NCBI RefSeq assembly: GCF_000827885.1 | Contig: NZ_JTKH01000006.1 | Coordinates: 372,001 to 436,000 of the forward strand | Length of the DNA: 64,000 bases | From: Vibrio renipiscarius | GTDB lineage: Bacteria; Pseudomonadota; Gammaproteobacteria; Enterobacterales; Vibrionaceae | Reading direction: 5' to 3' | Shown here: positions 51,365-60,089 of the stretch, in pieces | Layout: every line of letters begins with the position of its first letter | Position numbering within the stretch: the first letter of the stretch is position 1 | Notes under the pieces: generated by a model | Seen by the model: the letters and a program-made list of their open reading frames with translations, nothing else | Databases searched by the model: none | What the model was told of the DNA's origin: nothing | Program-made: the position numbers and the translations under genes

Positions 51365-52582
51365 ATGTACATGGCTCAACCAGGCCATATTGATCATATC
51401 AAACAGGTCAATGCTGGCCGTGTATATAAACTTATCGATCAAAAAGGTCCAATTTCACGTATTGATCTGTCAAAAGAGAGTGCACTTGCCCCTGCAAGTA
51501 TCACTAAGATCACGCGCGAGCTTATTGAGGCTCACCTTATCCATGAAACGACCGTACAAGAAGCGACAAGTCGTGGACGTCCTGCCGTTGGTTTACAAGT
51601 TAACAATGAGGGGTGGCAGTTTCTGTCGATGCGTTTGGGTCGAGGCTACTTGACCATCGCGTTGCATGAACTGGGTGGTGATGTACTCATTGATACTAAA
51701 ATTGATATCCATGAGATTGATCAAGATGATGTTTTAGCGCGATTGCTGCATGAGATAGAAGAGTTTTTCCAAACGTATTCTGATCAGCTTGATCGTGTCA
51801 CGAGTATCGCTATTACGCTGCCAGGCTTAGTCAATTCTGACGAAGGCATTGTATTGCAAATGCCACATTATAATGTTGAAAACTTGCACCTTGGGCCAGA
51901 GATCTACAAGGCGACAGGGCTACCGGTTTTTATTGCCAATGACACTCGAGCATGGGCATTGGCAGAAAAGTTGTTTGGCCACTCGCAAGAGAATGAAAAC
52001 TCGATCTTGATTTCGATTCATCATGGCTTAGGCGCTGGGATTATTCTTGATGGCCGTCTACTGCAAGGTCGTCACGGAAACATCGGCGAACTGGGTCATA
52101 TTCGTATTGATCCCCAAGGTAAGCTTTGCCATTGCGGTAACCGTGGCTGTTTAGAAACCGTGGCAAGCTCTCAAGCGATTCGCTTGGAAGTTTCTGAGCG
52201 TATTGCGCGAGGAGAAGCGTCGACGCTTTCCAGTATTGCCAATATTACGGTGGAAGATATTTGTGAGGCTGCTGCAAACGGTGATGCTTTGGCGGTCGAT
52301 GCCATCGAAAAATTAGCGGAATACCTTGGTGCGGCGATTTCGATTGTGATTAACCTGTTTAATCCAGAAAAAATCTTGATTGGCGGAGCCATTAATCAAG
52401 CGAAAGACATTCTTTATCCTGCGATCCAAAAATGCATCAAGGAACAAAGTTTACCGGTCTATCATCAAGATCTGGAAGTCGTCGAATCTCGTTTCTATAA
52501 GCAAGCGACGATGACCGGTGCTGCCCTCGTAAAACAAGCACTCTTCGATGGCTTATTACTGATGAAGGTGATAGAAGGGTAA
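51365..52582 (+). CDS. mlc: ROK-family transcriptional repressor Mlc
   Basis: 405 aa, E. coli Mlc 406. The N-terminal winged helix spans about residues 13-75 (VYKLIDQKGPISRIDLSKES, SRGRPAVGL). The ROK domain follows with HHGLGAGIILDG, GELGHIRID and the zinc site CHCGNRGCLE. Mlc represses ptsG and other PTS genes and is released by binding to unphosphorylated PtsG. SD is ggagtg; an ATG at 51371 is an alternative start. Confidence 0.94.
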   Translation: MYMAQPGHIDHIKQVNAGRVYKLIDQKGPISRIDLSKESALAPASITKITRELIEAHLIHETTVQEATSRGRPAVGLQVNNEGWQFLSMRLGRGYLTIALHELGGDVLIDTKIDIHEIDQDDVLARLLHEIEEFFQTYSDQLDRVTSIAITLPGLVNSDEGIVLQMPHYNVENLHLGPEIYKATGLPVFIANDTRAWALAEKLFGHSQENENSILISIHHGLGAGIILDGRLLQGRHGNIGELGHIRIDPQGKLCHCGNRGCLETVASSQAIRLEVSERIARGEASTLSSIANITVEDICEAAANGDALAVDAIEKLAEYLGAAISIVINLFNPEKILIGGAINQAKDILYPAIQKCIKEQSLPVYHQDLEVVESRFYKQATMTGAALVKQALFDGLLLMKVIEG

Positions 52583-52678
52583 CATTATGCTTTAATTAGC
52601 CCTTTTGAATAATTTTTCTGTGGCTTTCATCGTTATGAAGCCACAGAAAACATTGCTTAACTGTTGTAGAGAATGGCC

Positions 52679-53626
52679 ATGACCGGTGTATTAAACAGTG
52701 TTGATCAGCGAACCAAATTAGTGGGTGAGAATCGCTTGGAGTTGCTGTTATTTAGTCTTAATAGCCGACAGTTGTTTGCCATTAATGTGTTTAAAGTTCG
52801 TGAAGTCATTAAAGTGCCGCCGCTCACTAAGTTACCAGGCGCACATTATAATATTACAGGGGTGGTATCGCTTCGTGGTGTTTCCGTCCCTGTGATCGAC
52901 TTACGGGCGGCAATTGGGTTTCCGCCATCGCGGTTAGAAAATCAAGAAGAAAACCTGATCATCACGGAATATAACCGTACGGTACAAGGTTTTCTTGTGG
53001 GACAAGTTCGTAACATCATCAATACGACGTGGAGTGACATCCAGCCGCCTCCGAGAACCGCGGGGCGCGCGACTTATCTCACGGCAATCAGCCAAATTAA
53101 AGAAGGCGATACAAGCCAAATTATTGAAATAATCGATGTCGAGAAAGTGCTGGCTGAAATCATTGATTATGATGTGTCTATTTCTGAAGGTGTGCTGGAT
53201 AATCGCCTAAGCGCTGAAATGGTTGGCCGCAATGTGTTAATTGTGGACGATTCTTCAACGGCTCGCGCTCAAGTGAAAGGCACGCTATCTCAACTTGGCT
53301 TGAATATCATTGAATGTCGTGATGGTCTCCAGGCTCTCAGATTGCTCCAGTCATGGAGTAATGAAGGGAAGTCGGTGGCAGACGAGTTACTGCTGATGAT
53401 CACGGATGCCGAAATGCCAGAAATGGACGGCTATAAATTGACGTATGAGATTCGAAATGATCCTCGAATGAAAGATCTGCATATTATTTTGAATACGTCT
53501 TTGAGTGGCAGCTTCAATGAAGCGATGGTGAAAAAAGTCGGTTGTGATCGCTTTATTTCTAAGTTCCAACCGGATCTTTTGGTTGAGGTTACGCAAAATC
53601 GCCTGAGAGAAGTGCTTGGCGTTTAA
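52679..53626 (+). CDS. cheV: Chemotaxis coupling protein CheV
   Basis: 315 aa. The CheW domain covers residues about 18-165 (FAINVFKVREVIKVPPLTKLPG, GVVSLRGVSVPVIDLRAAIG). A response-regulator domain follows with acidic pocket LIVDDSS, phospho-acceptor Asp in LMITDAEMPEMDGY, Thr in NTSLSG and Lys in FISKFQP. The start at 52679 (MTGVLNSVDQ) is preferred over 52673 for SD spacing. CheV couples receptors to CheA and adapts with phosphorylation. It is the only chemotaxis gene in the window. Confidence 0.95.
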   Translation: MTGVLNSVDQRTKLVGENRLELLLFSLNSRQLFAINVFKVREVIKVPPLTKLPGAHYNITGVVSLRGVSVPVIDLRAAIGFPPSRLENQEENLIITEYNRTVQGFLVGQVRNIINTTWSDIQPPPRTAGRATYLTAISQIKEGDTSQIIEIIDVEKVLAEIIDYDVSISEGVLDNRLSAEMVGRNVLIVDDSSTARAQVKGTLSQLGLNIIECRDGLQALRLLQSWSNEGKSVADELLLMITDAEMPEMDGYKLTYEIRNDPRMKDLHIILNTSLSGSFNEAMVKKVGCDRFISKFQPDLLVEVTQNRLREVLGV

Positions 53627-53663
53627 ATGAATTTGATGGATTGTTGCTCGCTTTGAGTGTGTT

Positions 53664-53693
53664 TTGTGCGAAGTGGTTGTTTTGTGATACTAT
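53664..53693 (+). promoter_or_regulatory. Candidate promoter of the short unit behind cheV
   Basis: TTGTGC (53664-53669), 18-bp spacer, TACTAT (53688-53693), with TGTGA directly before the -10. It would start a transcript of about 210 nt near 53700 that ends at the hairpin at 53892. Confidence 0.45.
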
Positions 53694-53725
53694 TAGGTCG
53701 CTATTTTGTTATTGAAAATAGGCGC

Positions 53726-53761
53726 ATGACTATCAAACCAACTTTTCATCAGAAACCTTAA
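53726..53761 (+). CDS. Possible 11-residue leader peptide
   Basis: MTIKPTFHQKP, then stop. It lies 14 bases before the ATG of the 31-codon ORF. Only tagg precedes it as an SD, so it may not be translated. No run of regulatory codons is seen. Confidence 0.25.
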   Translation: MTIKPTFHQKP

Positions 53762-53775
53762 GGTAGCTCCTACGC

Positions 53776-53871
53776 ATGATATGGTTAACGTCAAAGATCA
53801 TTTTGACTCTAAGCTTAGTACTGTACAGGGAATACAAGAAAAGAAGTATGGACGCTGAAGGCGAGTTGTAA
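53776..53871 (+). CDS. Candidate small membrane protein, 31 aa
   Basis: Reads MIWLTSKIILTLSLVLYREYKK and then ends in an acidic MDAEGEL tail (given in part). It has one hydrophobic helix, then a basic cluster, then an acidic tail, a typical pattern for bacterial microproteins with an N-out or N-in single TM segment. The SD is weak (aagg, 13 bases before the ATG). It sits between a candidate promoter and a clean terminator, 150 bp behind cheV. Family not recognised. Confidence 0.5.
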   Translation: MIWLTSKIILTLSLVLYREYKKRSMDAEGEL

Positions 53872-53891
53872 CTTGTCATCTGTAATACGAG

Positions 53892-53920
53892 AAGGAGCCT
53901 AATGGCTCCTTTTGCTTTTC
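53892..53920 (+). terminator. Terminator of the short unit behind cheV
   Basis: Stem aaggagcc / ggctcctt with a TAAT loop, then tttgctttt. It lies 21 bp after the 31-codon ORF and 17 bp before the dnaE2 stop. It may also end cheV transcripts. Confidence 0.88.
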
Positions 53921-53936
53921 TGGTGTACCGGTCAAA

Positions 53937-56900
53937 TTAATGAAAATCACGAGAGTGGCTTTGCAACCCTTCGATTTGATCGGTGATATCTTCTAACCTT
54001 CCTGCAATGACATGAATGACGCTGCCTTCGCGCTCTACAATGCCTTTTACCCGTAAAATTTTTGCACTTAAGTACGCTTGTTGCTGTGCTCTGGCGGTTG
54101 CTTGCCATACCACGACATTGATGTTGCCAGTATCGTCTTCTAGGGTGAAAAAGGTCACGCCAGCTGCGGTTCCAGGCGATTGCCTCCCTGTAACGACACC
54201 GATCACCGTCACCATGGATTGATGTTCTTTATTGATCAATTGATTCATACGCGTAAATCGCCCAAGTACGCCTGTTTGATCGAGTAATCGAATCGGGTGT
54301 TGCTCCAGTGATAAGCCCGTAGAGGAGTAGTCCTCAAGCAAGGTTTGGGCGTCGCTTGGCGCCGCGAGACAGTGAGGCGCTGATTCCTCTATGTGCTGGA
54401 ATAGCGGTAAATCTGACAATGAATCCATCATTGCCCAACGAGTTTGATAGCGATTATTCGCGATGGAGTGGAGAGCATTGGCAGAGGCGAGTATCTCGAT
54501 GTCTCGTTTATTCAGTCCAATATGCTTAATTTGTTGTGGATGGTTAAAGTGCCCTTGGCCTCTGGCTCGTATCAATTGCTCACAACTGGTTTGACTTAAC
54601 CCCTTTATTTGACGAAAACCCAGTTGAATCGCTAACCCATTTGGCTGGGGAATGATCTGATGCTCGTAGTTTGAGTGATTAATGCAAATGGGCAAAATGG
54701 TTAAGCCATGACGTTGGGCGTCTTGAACCAGCTGTGAGGCGCTGTAAAAGCCCATAGGTAGGCTATTGAGTAGTGAGGTATAGAATGCCTCAGGATAATA
54801 GAACTTTAGCCATGCAGAGCAGTAGGCGAGCACGGCAAAGGAGGCGGAATGACTTTCTGGAAAACCATATTCGCCAAAACCTAATATCTGGTCGAAAAGC
54901 CGCTCAGCAAAGTCTAATTCATAACCTCGGCTGAGCATGCCTTCAATCAGTTTGGTTCGGAATTTCACCAAGTTGCCGTTTTTCTTCCAAGCGGCCATTG
55001 CGCGACGAAGTTGATCGGCTTCACCACCGCTAAACCCGGCTGCGACCATCGCCAGTTTAATGACTTGTTCTTGAAAAATGGGCACGCCCATGGTGCGAGA
55101 CAATACCGCTTCGACCTCTTTTGATGGGTAATTAATGGGCTCCAGTCCTTCACGTCTTTTCAGGAACGGGTGCACCATATCGCCCTGAATCGGGCCAGGG
55201 CGCACAATGGCAATTTGAATCACTAAATCGTAGTAACTGGCTGGTTTTAGTCTTGGTAGCATCGTCATTTGTGCCCGGGACTCGATTTGGAATACGCCCA
55301 CGGTATCGGCACGTTGAATCATGCCGTAGACATTCGCATCATCTTGGCGACGAGTAATTTCAGCAATGGATAATGACTCGCCATGAAACTGCTCAATCAG
55401 TTCAAAGCACTTGCGAATGGCACTAAGCATGCCAAGGGCGAGCACATCGACTTTGAGCAGTGCGAGGCTTTCGAGATCATCTTTATCCCATTGAATGACC
55501 GTACGGTCGGGCATCGACGCGTTTTCAACTGGCACTAATTCATACAGTGGACCAGAGGAAATAACAAAGCCCCCCACATGTTGTGAGAGATGGCGTGGAA
55601 ACCCCATGATCTCATTAACCAGCTGAATAAACTGCTCACCTTTGAGTGAGTTCGGTTCGAGGCCGAGTTGAACGATTTGCGCTTGCCAGCCTTGTGCGTG
55701 ATCGCGGCGATTGACGTTATTAATAAAGTAATCGAGTTGGCTTTCCTCTATCCCTAGTGCTTTTCCCACATCGCGTATTGCGCTTTTAAATCGGTACGAA
55801 ATCACCGTGGCCGCCAGCGCTGCTCGCTCACGACCATATTTTTTATAGATGTATTGAATCACTTCTTCGCGGCGATGATGCTCGAAGTCGACATCAATAT
55901 CGGGCGGCTCATCGCGCTCTTTACTGATGAATCGCTCAAACAACACCGATATTTGGCGAGGATCAACCGAGGTGATTTCTAAGCAGTAACAGACCACGGA
56001 GTTAGCTGCTGAGCCTCGTCCTTGATACAGAATGCGACTGCGCTTAGCAAACATCACGATGTCGTGAATGGTCAAAAAATAAAACGGATAGTTAAGCTCC
56101 TCGATCAAGAGCAGCTCTTTTTCTATTGTTTGCTCGATGTCACTCGGCACACCTTCAGGAAAGCGTAATTTTTTCCCGTGCGCAACCAGTTGTCGAAGAT
56201 GGCTCATAGGGGTTGTGCCATCAGGGATGAGTTCACTCGGATACTCGTATTTCAGTTCTGCCAAACTAAAATGGCAGCGTTGGGCTATGTGCACACTTTC
56301 CGCCAACCATTCGGGTTTAAAGAGTTTACGGAGTTTGTCGACGCTGCGCAGAGATCGCTCGCTGTTGGCTAAGAGATGCCCGCTGATGGTATCAATAGTG
56401 TTGCCGTGTTTAATCGCGGTTAACGTATGCTGCAAGGGGAGGCGTGTTGCGGTATGCATTAATACGCCCCCACAGGCGGTGATAGGCAGCTGTAGTTCAG
56501 AGGCTAAGTGCTGGCAGTTGAGTAAATAGGCTTGGTCATCACTGCCTAAGTGACGCTGTATGCCAAGCCACAAACGATGCTGATGGTGTTGTGCTAACCA
56601 TTGCCCCCACTTATGGTCCGTAGACTCATGCTCCGCTTGTTTATGACTCACTGGTTGATAGGTGGGCAGCCAAATGATTAAGCAGTGACGAATAGACATT
56701 AAATCCCACTCAGAGAGTTGATAGTGTCCTTTCTCACTGCGACGACGTGCATTGGTAATGATGCGGCATAGCTCGGCATAGGCTTGCCGACTGGGGCAAA
56801 TGAGCACGACTTGGCACTCATCATTAAGCCAAAACATACTCCCAATGATCAATTGCACACCAAGCTGGTGTTTTTTGATTGCCGTATGGGCACGTACCAC

Positions 56901-57038
56901 TCCTGCCACCGAACATTCATCGGTAATCGCCAAAGCGCGGTAGCGGAGAAAGTCCGCTTGTAAAATCAGCTCTTCTGCATGAGAAGCGCCGGTGAGAAAT
57001 GAGAAATTGCTTTGGCAAAAAAGCTCAGCGTAAGACAT
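53937..57038 (-). CDS. dnaE2: Error-prone DNA polymerase DnaE2 (ImuC)
   Basis: 1033 aa, C-family polymerase alpha paralogue that does translesion synthesis together with ImuA and ImuB. The start at 57038 (MSYAELFCQSNFSFLTGASH) is the family start; 13 upstream codons are discarded. Catalytic Asp residues lie in PPDIDVDFEHHRREEV and the third acidic residue in LALLKVDVLALGML. The C-terminal OB region and the end SRDFH are typical of DnaE2. It is the last gene of the imu operon, 11 bp after imuB. Confidence 0.95.
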   Translation of the reverse strand: MSYAELFCQSNFSFLTGASHAEELILQADFLRYRALAITDECSVAGVVRAHTAIKKHQLGVQLIIGSMFWLNDECQVVLICPSRQAYAELCRIITNARRRSEKGHYQLSEWDLMSIRHCLIIWLPTYQPVSHKQAEHESTDHKWGQWLAQHHQHRLWLGIQRHLGSDDQAYLLNCQHLASELQLPITACGGVLMHTATRLPLQHTLTAIKHGNTIDTISGHLLANSERSLRSVDKLRKLFKPEWLAESVHIAQRCHFSLAELKYEYPSELIPDGTTPMSHLRQLVAHGKKLRFPEGVPSDIEQTIEKELLLIEELNYPFYFLTIHDIVMFAKRSRILYQGRGSAANSVVCYCLEITSVDPRQISVLFERFISKERDEPPDIDVDFEHHRREEVIQYIYKKYGRERAALAATVISYRFKSAIRDVGKALGIEESQLDYFINNVNRRDHAQGWQAQIVQLGLEPNSLKGEQFIQLVNEIMGFPRHLSQHVGGFVISSGPLYELVPVENASMPDRTVIQWDKDDLESLALLKVDVLALGMLSAIRKCFELIEQFHGESLSIAEITRRQDDANVYGMIQRADTVGVFQIESRAQMTMLPRLKPASYYDLVIQIAIVRPGPIQGDMVHPFLKRREGLEPINYPSKEVEAVLSRTMGVPIFQEQVIKLAMVAAGFSGGEADQLRRAMAAWKKNGNLVKFRTKLIEGMLSRGYELDFAERLFDQILGFGEYGFPESHSASFAVLAYCSAWLKFYYPEAFYTSLLNSLPMGFYSASQLVQDAQRHGLTILPICINHSNYEHQIIPQPNGLAIQLGFRQIKGLSQTSCEQLIRARGQGHFNHPQQIKHIGLNKRDIEILASANALHSIANNRYQTRWAMMDSLSDLPLFQHIEESAPHCLAAPSDAQTLLEDYSSTGLSLEQHPIRLLDQTGVLGRFTRMNQLINKEHQSMVTVIGVVTGRQSPGTAAGVTFFTLEDDTGNINVVVWQATARAQQQAYLSAKILRVKGIVEREGSVIHVIAGRLEDITDQIEGLQSHSRDFH

Positions 57039-57049
57039 GGTGTTTCCGT

Positions 57050-58450
57050 TTAACTGAATTGACCGTGGAGAAACCACTGCTTATCTTGGTTGCGAAATAC
57101 CCAAAGCCAGCGGCCTTTATCACTGCGAGCAATAAAGTAATCACGGGTAATATCATCGCCATCCCACCAACCCGTGACTAATCGTTCTGGGCCTTGAATG
57201 ATGGCTATTTTTTCTTGTAAAGGTTCCGGAGCGGGTAGTAACACACTCGGGCGGCAGCGAGTCGCGGAAATAGGGTTATTGATGCTGGCACTCGGGTCAC
57301 ATAATTGTGTGGCTTTTTCCGGTCGAGGATCTTGGCTAAGTAAGACTTTGCATACCTTATCTTTCCCCAGTTTTGCTTGTAATAGCCCAATCAGTTCAAG
57401 CGAGGATAGCTGGCCTTGCGGGCCATTAAACATGTCTCGACTCGTGGCCTCTAATGGGCCGCCACGGATAATCGCCAAGGTTAAGCCTTGCACCGGTGCG
57501 CTCAGTTTGAGGGTTTCTAGTGTGAGTTGACACAGTATCAACCAACGCTTGGCCATGGAGTCGCCACAGGCCGAGGTAAAGGTGACGGTATCGACTTGAT
57601 TATCTCGTTGGTGCAAGGTTAATTGCAGTTCATAAGCGACATGATCGCGCAGAGTTAAGAAGCTCTCTAATCGTTCGAGTAATGTCTTTAGAGGCTTTTC
57701 TAGCCATTGGGTATTTTCAATCTCGTATAACAGTTCAAGATAACGGTGAAACTTCTCCGGCGGGTGATAGAACGCCATTGGGTGCTTGAATTGCCCCAGT
57801 AATCGCCCAACGTAGTTAACCAAATCGATATCAAATCGACGTGCCAATTCTGCCATCGGCAAACTCAATAGATCCGCTAAGGTGCTTACCCCAACGCGTT
57901 GCAGGGCGCTAACGCTTTTGTCTGCTAATTCAGTACAAGCCAGTGGAAAAGGACGAATCGTCGCCAGTAGGCGCTCTTTGTCGTCAGAGATTAGCATGGT
58001 GGCCGATTTGGCCAGTAAAATGGCCGAATAGGGTGAAAAACCAGTGGAATAGCAGTAGCGATAACCCAATGTATTGAGGTGCCGTGACAGTCTCTGCCAA
58101 TAGGCTTCAAGGCCGCCATATAAACACAGCATATCCGTGACCTTGAGTAAAATACCTTGCGGTGGCTGCAAGACGATATCGGAAGTGACTAAGTAGAGCC
58201 ATTGGGCAATATCGACCAAGGTTTGTTGCTCTTGGCTTGCGTCATAAGGATGGACTTGTAAGTCACGACAAAGCGCACTGGCGCTGCCAAGTCCCATTCC
58301 GGCCTTAATACCAAGCGCAAACGCTGGTGGGTTAACCTGTACAATTTGGAAGCGTTGGCCATCAACAATCACAATCGGTTGTTCGGCATGATCAGCAAAG
58401 AGCGCATCCAATTGCAAGGTTGGAAAATGAAGATAGAGCCAGAGTTGCAT
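57050..58450 (-). CDS. imuB: ImuB, catalytically inactive Y-family polymerase homologue
   Basis: 466 aa. The Y-family fold is recognisable (LYLHFPTLQLDALF, ALGIKAGMGLGSASALC) but the catalytic acids are lost: the first motif reads YLHFP in place of the IDxD pattern, and the second reads KVTDML in place of SxDE. The C-terminal ImuB tail is present (GPERLVTGWWDGDDITRDYF, RWLWVFR, WFLHGQF). It acts as the hub that links DnaE2 to the sliding clamp. It is three bases behind imuA. Confidence 0.94.
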   Translation of the reverse strand: MQLWLYLHFPTLQLDALFADHAEQPIVIVDGQRFQIVQVNPPAFALGIKAGMGLGSASALCRDLQVHPYDASQEQQTLVDIAQWLYLVTSDIVLQPPQGILLKVTDMLCLYGGLEAYWQRLSRHLNTLGYRYCYSTGFSPYSAILLAKSATMLISDDKERLLATIRPFPLACTELADKSVSALQRVGVSTLADLLSLPMAELARRFDIDLVNYVGRLLGQFKHPMAFYHPPEKFHRYLELLYEIENTQWLEKPLKTLLERLESFLTLRDHVAYELQLTLHQRDNQVDTVTFTSACGDSMAKRWLILCQLTLETLKLSAPVQGLTLAIIRGGPLEATSRDMFNGPQGQLSSLELIGLLQAKLGKDKVCKVLLSQDPRPEKATQLCDPSASINNPISATRCRPSVLLPAPEPLQEKIAIIQGPERLVTGWWDGDDITRDYFIARSDKGRWLWVFRNQDKQWFLHGQFS

Positions 58451-58453
58451 TGA

Positions 58454-59134
58454 TTATCCTTGCTTGCGCGTCGGAAAAGGAACCACGACAGGTTGTGGCT
58501 CTGCAATCATTAATTGGGGCCAGCGTGAGCGCATGTCCAGTACAAAGCGGCCATGCGGCCAGCCTCCTTTGCGCTTGGTGATGGTCACCGTCAGTCCATG
58601 ATGATGCGGCTCTAAGTGCAGGCTTAAACTGACAGGGAGAGAAAAAATGTGCTGTTGTGGTTGCTTGAACAAAAAGTGTAAGCAGTTACCGGTTTCGCTG
58701 GCGACTTGTAAGCGACGCGCTTGATGCACTTCCAATTCAGATTGCCAAAGCAATACGTTGCTGCAAGCACCACTCTTTAAGCACTGCTCTGCCGCCCATA
58801 ATGCATGCTGTGGATTGTCCGGATAGATGAGCAATATTTGGTTGAGGTCGAAACCTTGCTCGACCAACATTTCTGCGCAGAGGTAGCCGGGAGGCTGAAT
58901 AAAGACACTCATGCGTGCTTCACTGCTATTGAGCAGATGTGGCACAAGTAGTCGAAGCTCACCAATGCCTGAGGCGCTTTGTAGCTCAATCACGCCATGC
59001 TTTGGAAAACCACCGTCTAGTTTGTTATCGAGCAGCGGAAAACCTGTGGAATAAGCCTCTAAGGGCTGAGATTGCTGGGCATTGCCTTGCCATAGCCAAT
59101 GCTTCTGTTTTAGGTGATCGATGAGTTCCGACAT
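58454..59134 (-). CDS. imuA: ImuA, RecA/SulA-like accessory protein
   Basis: 226 aa. The start at 59134 (MSELIDHLKQKHWLWQG). RecA-like core with YSTGFPLLDNKLDGGFPKHGVIEL, lacking a standard Walker A Lys. A C-terminal Pro/Arg-rich end follows. It belongs to the imuA-imuB-dnaE2 mutasome; known ImuA proteins modulate RecA. No clear SD lies before the ATG. The LexA box lies 24-39 bp upstream. Confidence 0.92.
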   Translation of the reverse strand: MSELIDHLKQKHWLWQGNAQQSQPLEAYSTGFPLLDNKLDGGFPKHGVIELQSASGIGELRLLVPHLLNSSEARMSVFIQPPGYLCAEMLVEQGFDLNQILLIYPDNPQHALWAAEQCLKSGACSNVLLWQSELEVHQARRLQVASETGNCLHFLFKQPQQHIFSLPVSLSLHLEPHHHGLTVTITKRKGGWPHGRFVLDMRSRWPQLMIAEPQPVVVPFPTRKQG

Positions 59135-59157
59135 AGGCAATTGTTGAGTAAAGTTGA

Positions 59158-59173
59158 CTGTATATTTGTACAG
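59158..59173 (-). promoter_or_regulatory. LexA box of the imu operon
   Basis: CTGTATATTTGTACAG (plus strand), 14 of 16 matches to CTGTATATATATACAG. On the minus strand it overlaps a -10 TATACT preceded at 16 bp by -35 TTGCAG, so LexA would block the promoter directly. Confidence 0.93.
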
Positions 59174-59213
59174 TATAATTTATCCAGCAAGCACTGCAAT
59201 AGGGGAGAGGATG

Positions 59214-59243
59214 AAAAACGCCTTGCTAAGTGACAAGGCGTTG
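59214..59243 (-). terminator. Terminator of yciK
   Basis: On the minus strand the stem aacgccttg / caaggcgtt is followed by TTTTC, 13 bp after the yciK stop. It insulates the SOS promoter from yciK transcription. Confidence 0.85.
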
Positions 59244-59255
59244 AAGTGATGTAAA

Positions 59256-59999
59256 TTATTTTTTCGGTTGTGCGTCAATGCACTGGCCGTGAACCTCTTT
59301 GCCCTCGGGGGCCATTAAGTAAAGGTAGAGCGGCATAATATCCAGTGGAGTCTTGAGTAAATCGCTATCTTCAGCAGGGAAAGCTTTCGCGCGCATCCCT
59401 GTACGAGTACCGCCTGGATTGATTGCATTAACGCGGATGTTGGTGTCACTGAGTTCATCGGCCAGAACTTGCATCATCCCTTCGGTTGCAAATTTTGATA
59501 TGGCATACGTGCCCCAAAACGCACGACCGACATGGCCAACGGTTGAAGAAGTAAAGATCATGCGTGCATCGGGCGATTTATGCAGAAGCGGCAGCAGTGC
59601 TTGCGACATCAGAAATTGCGCTTTCACATTCACTTGCATGACGTCGTCGTAGCAGTCTTCGCTGATCTGATCGAACGGGCTGACGACACCCAGCACGCTA
59701 GCGTTATGCAATACACCATCAAGTCGACCAAATTGACTTTCAATCGTATCAACCATATCAAGGTAGTTTTGCTTACTTGCGCCTTTCATATCGAGCGGAA
59801 TAATGGCTGGCTGTAAGCCGCCCGCTTGCTCGATTTCATCGTACGTTTGTTCAAGCTTCTTGACGGTACGGCCCAATAATATGACGGTTGCGCCATGTTG
59901 GGCAAAACTGATGGCGGCTTGTTTTCCAATGCCAGCGCCAGCGCCGGTAACAAGGATGACTTTTCCTTCTAAGGCATGGTCAGCTACTGAATAATCCAC
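59256..59999 (-). CDS. yciK: YciK-type short-chain dehydrogenase
   Basis: 247 aa. NAD(P) site VTGAGAGIGKQ, NASVLG, catalytic Ser in FTSSTVGHVG and Tyr-x3-Lys in YAISKFA. The end APEGKEVHGQCIDAQPKK matches YciK. The substrate is unknown. Divergent from sohB, as in E. coli. Confidence 0.92.
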   Translation of the reverse strand: MDYSVADHALEGKVILVTGAGAGIGKQAAISFAQHGATVILLGRTVKKLEQTYDEIEQAGGLQPAIIPLDMKGASKQNYLDMVDTIESQFGRLDGVLHNASVLGVVSPFDQISEDCYDDVMQVNVKAQFLMSQALLPLLHKSPDARMIFTSSTVGHVGRAFWGTYAISKFATEGMMQVLADELSDTNIRVNAINPGGTRTGMRAKAFPAEDSDLLKTPLDIMPLYLYLMAPEGKEVHGQCIDAQPKK

Positions 60000-60089
60000 G
60001 CGATGCTTCCTTATTGTTATGAACTGCTTTATGTCTTCGTGACAAGATGGTTACAATACAACAATTCGCACATTGAGAGGATATTCAGC

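Noticed and set aside
53813..53820. CTGTACAG as a LexA half-site near the 31-codon ORF
   Set aside because: Only eight bases, lacking the spacing of a LexA box.
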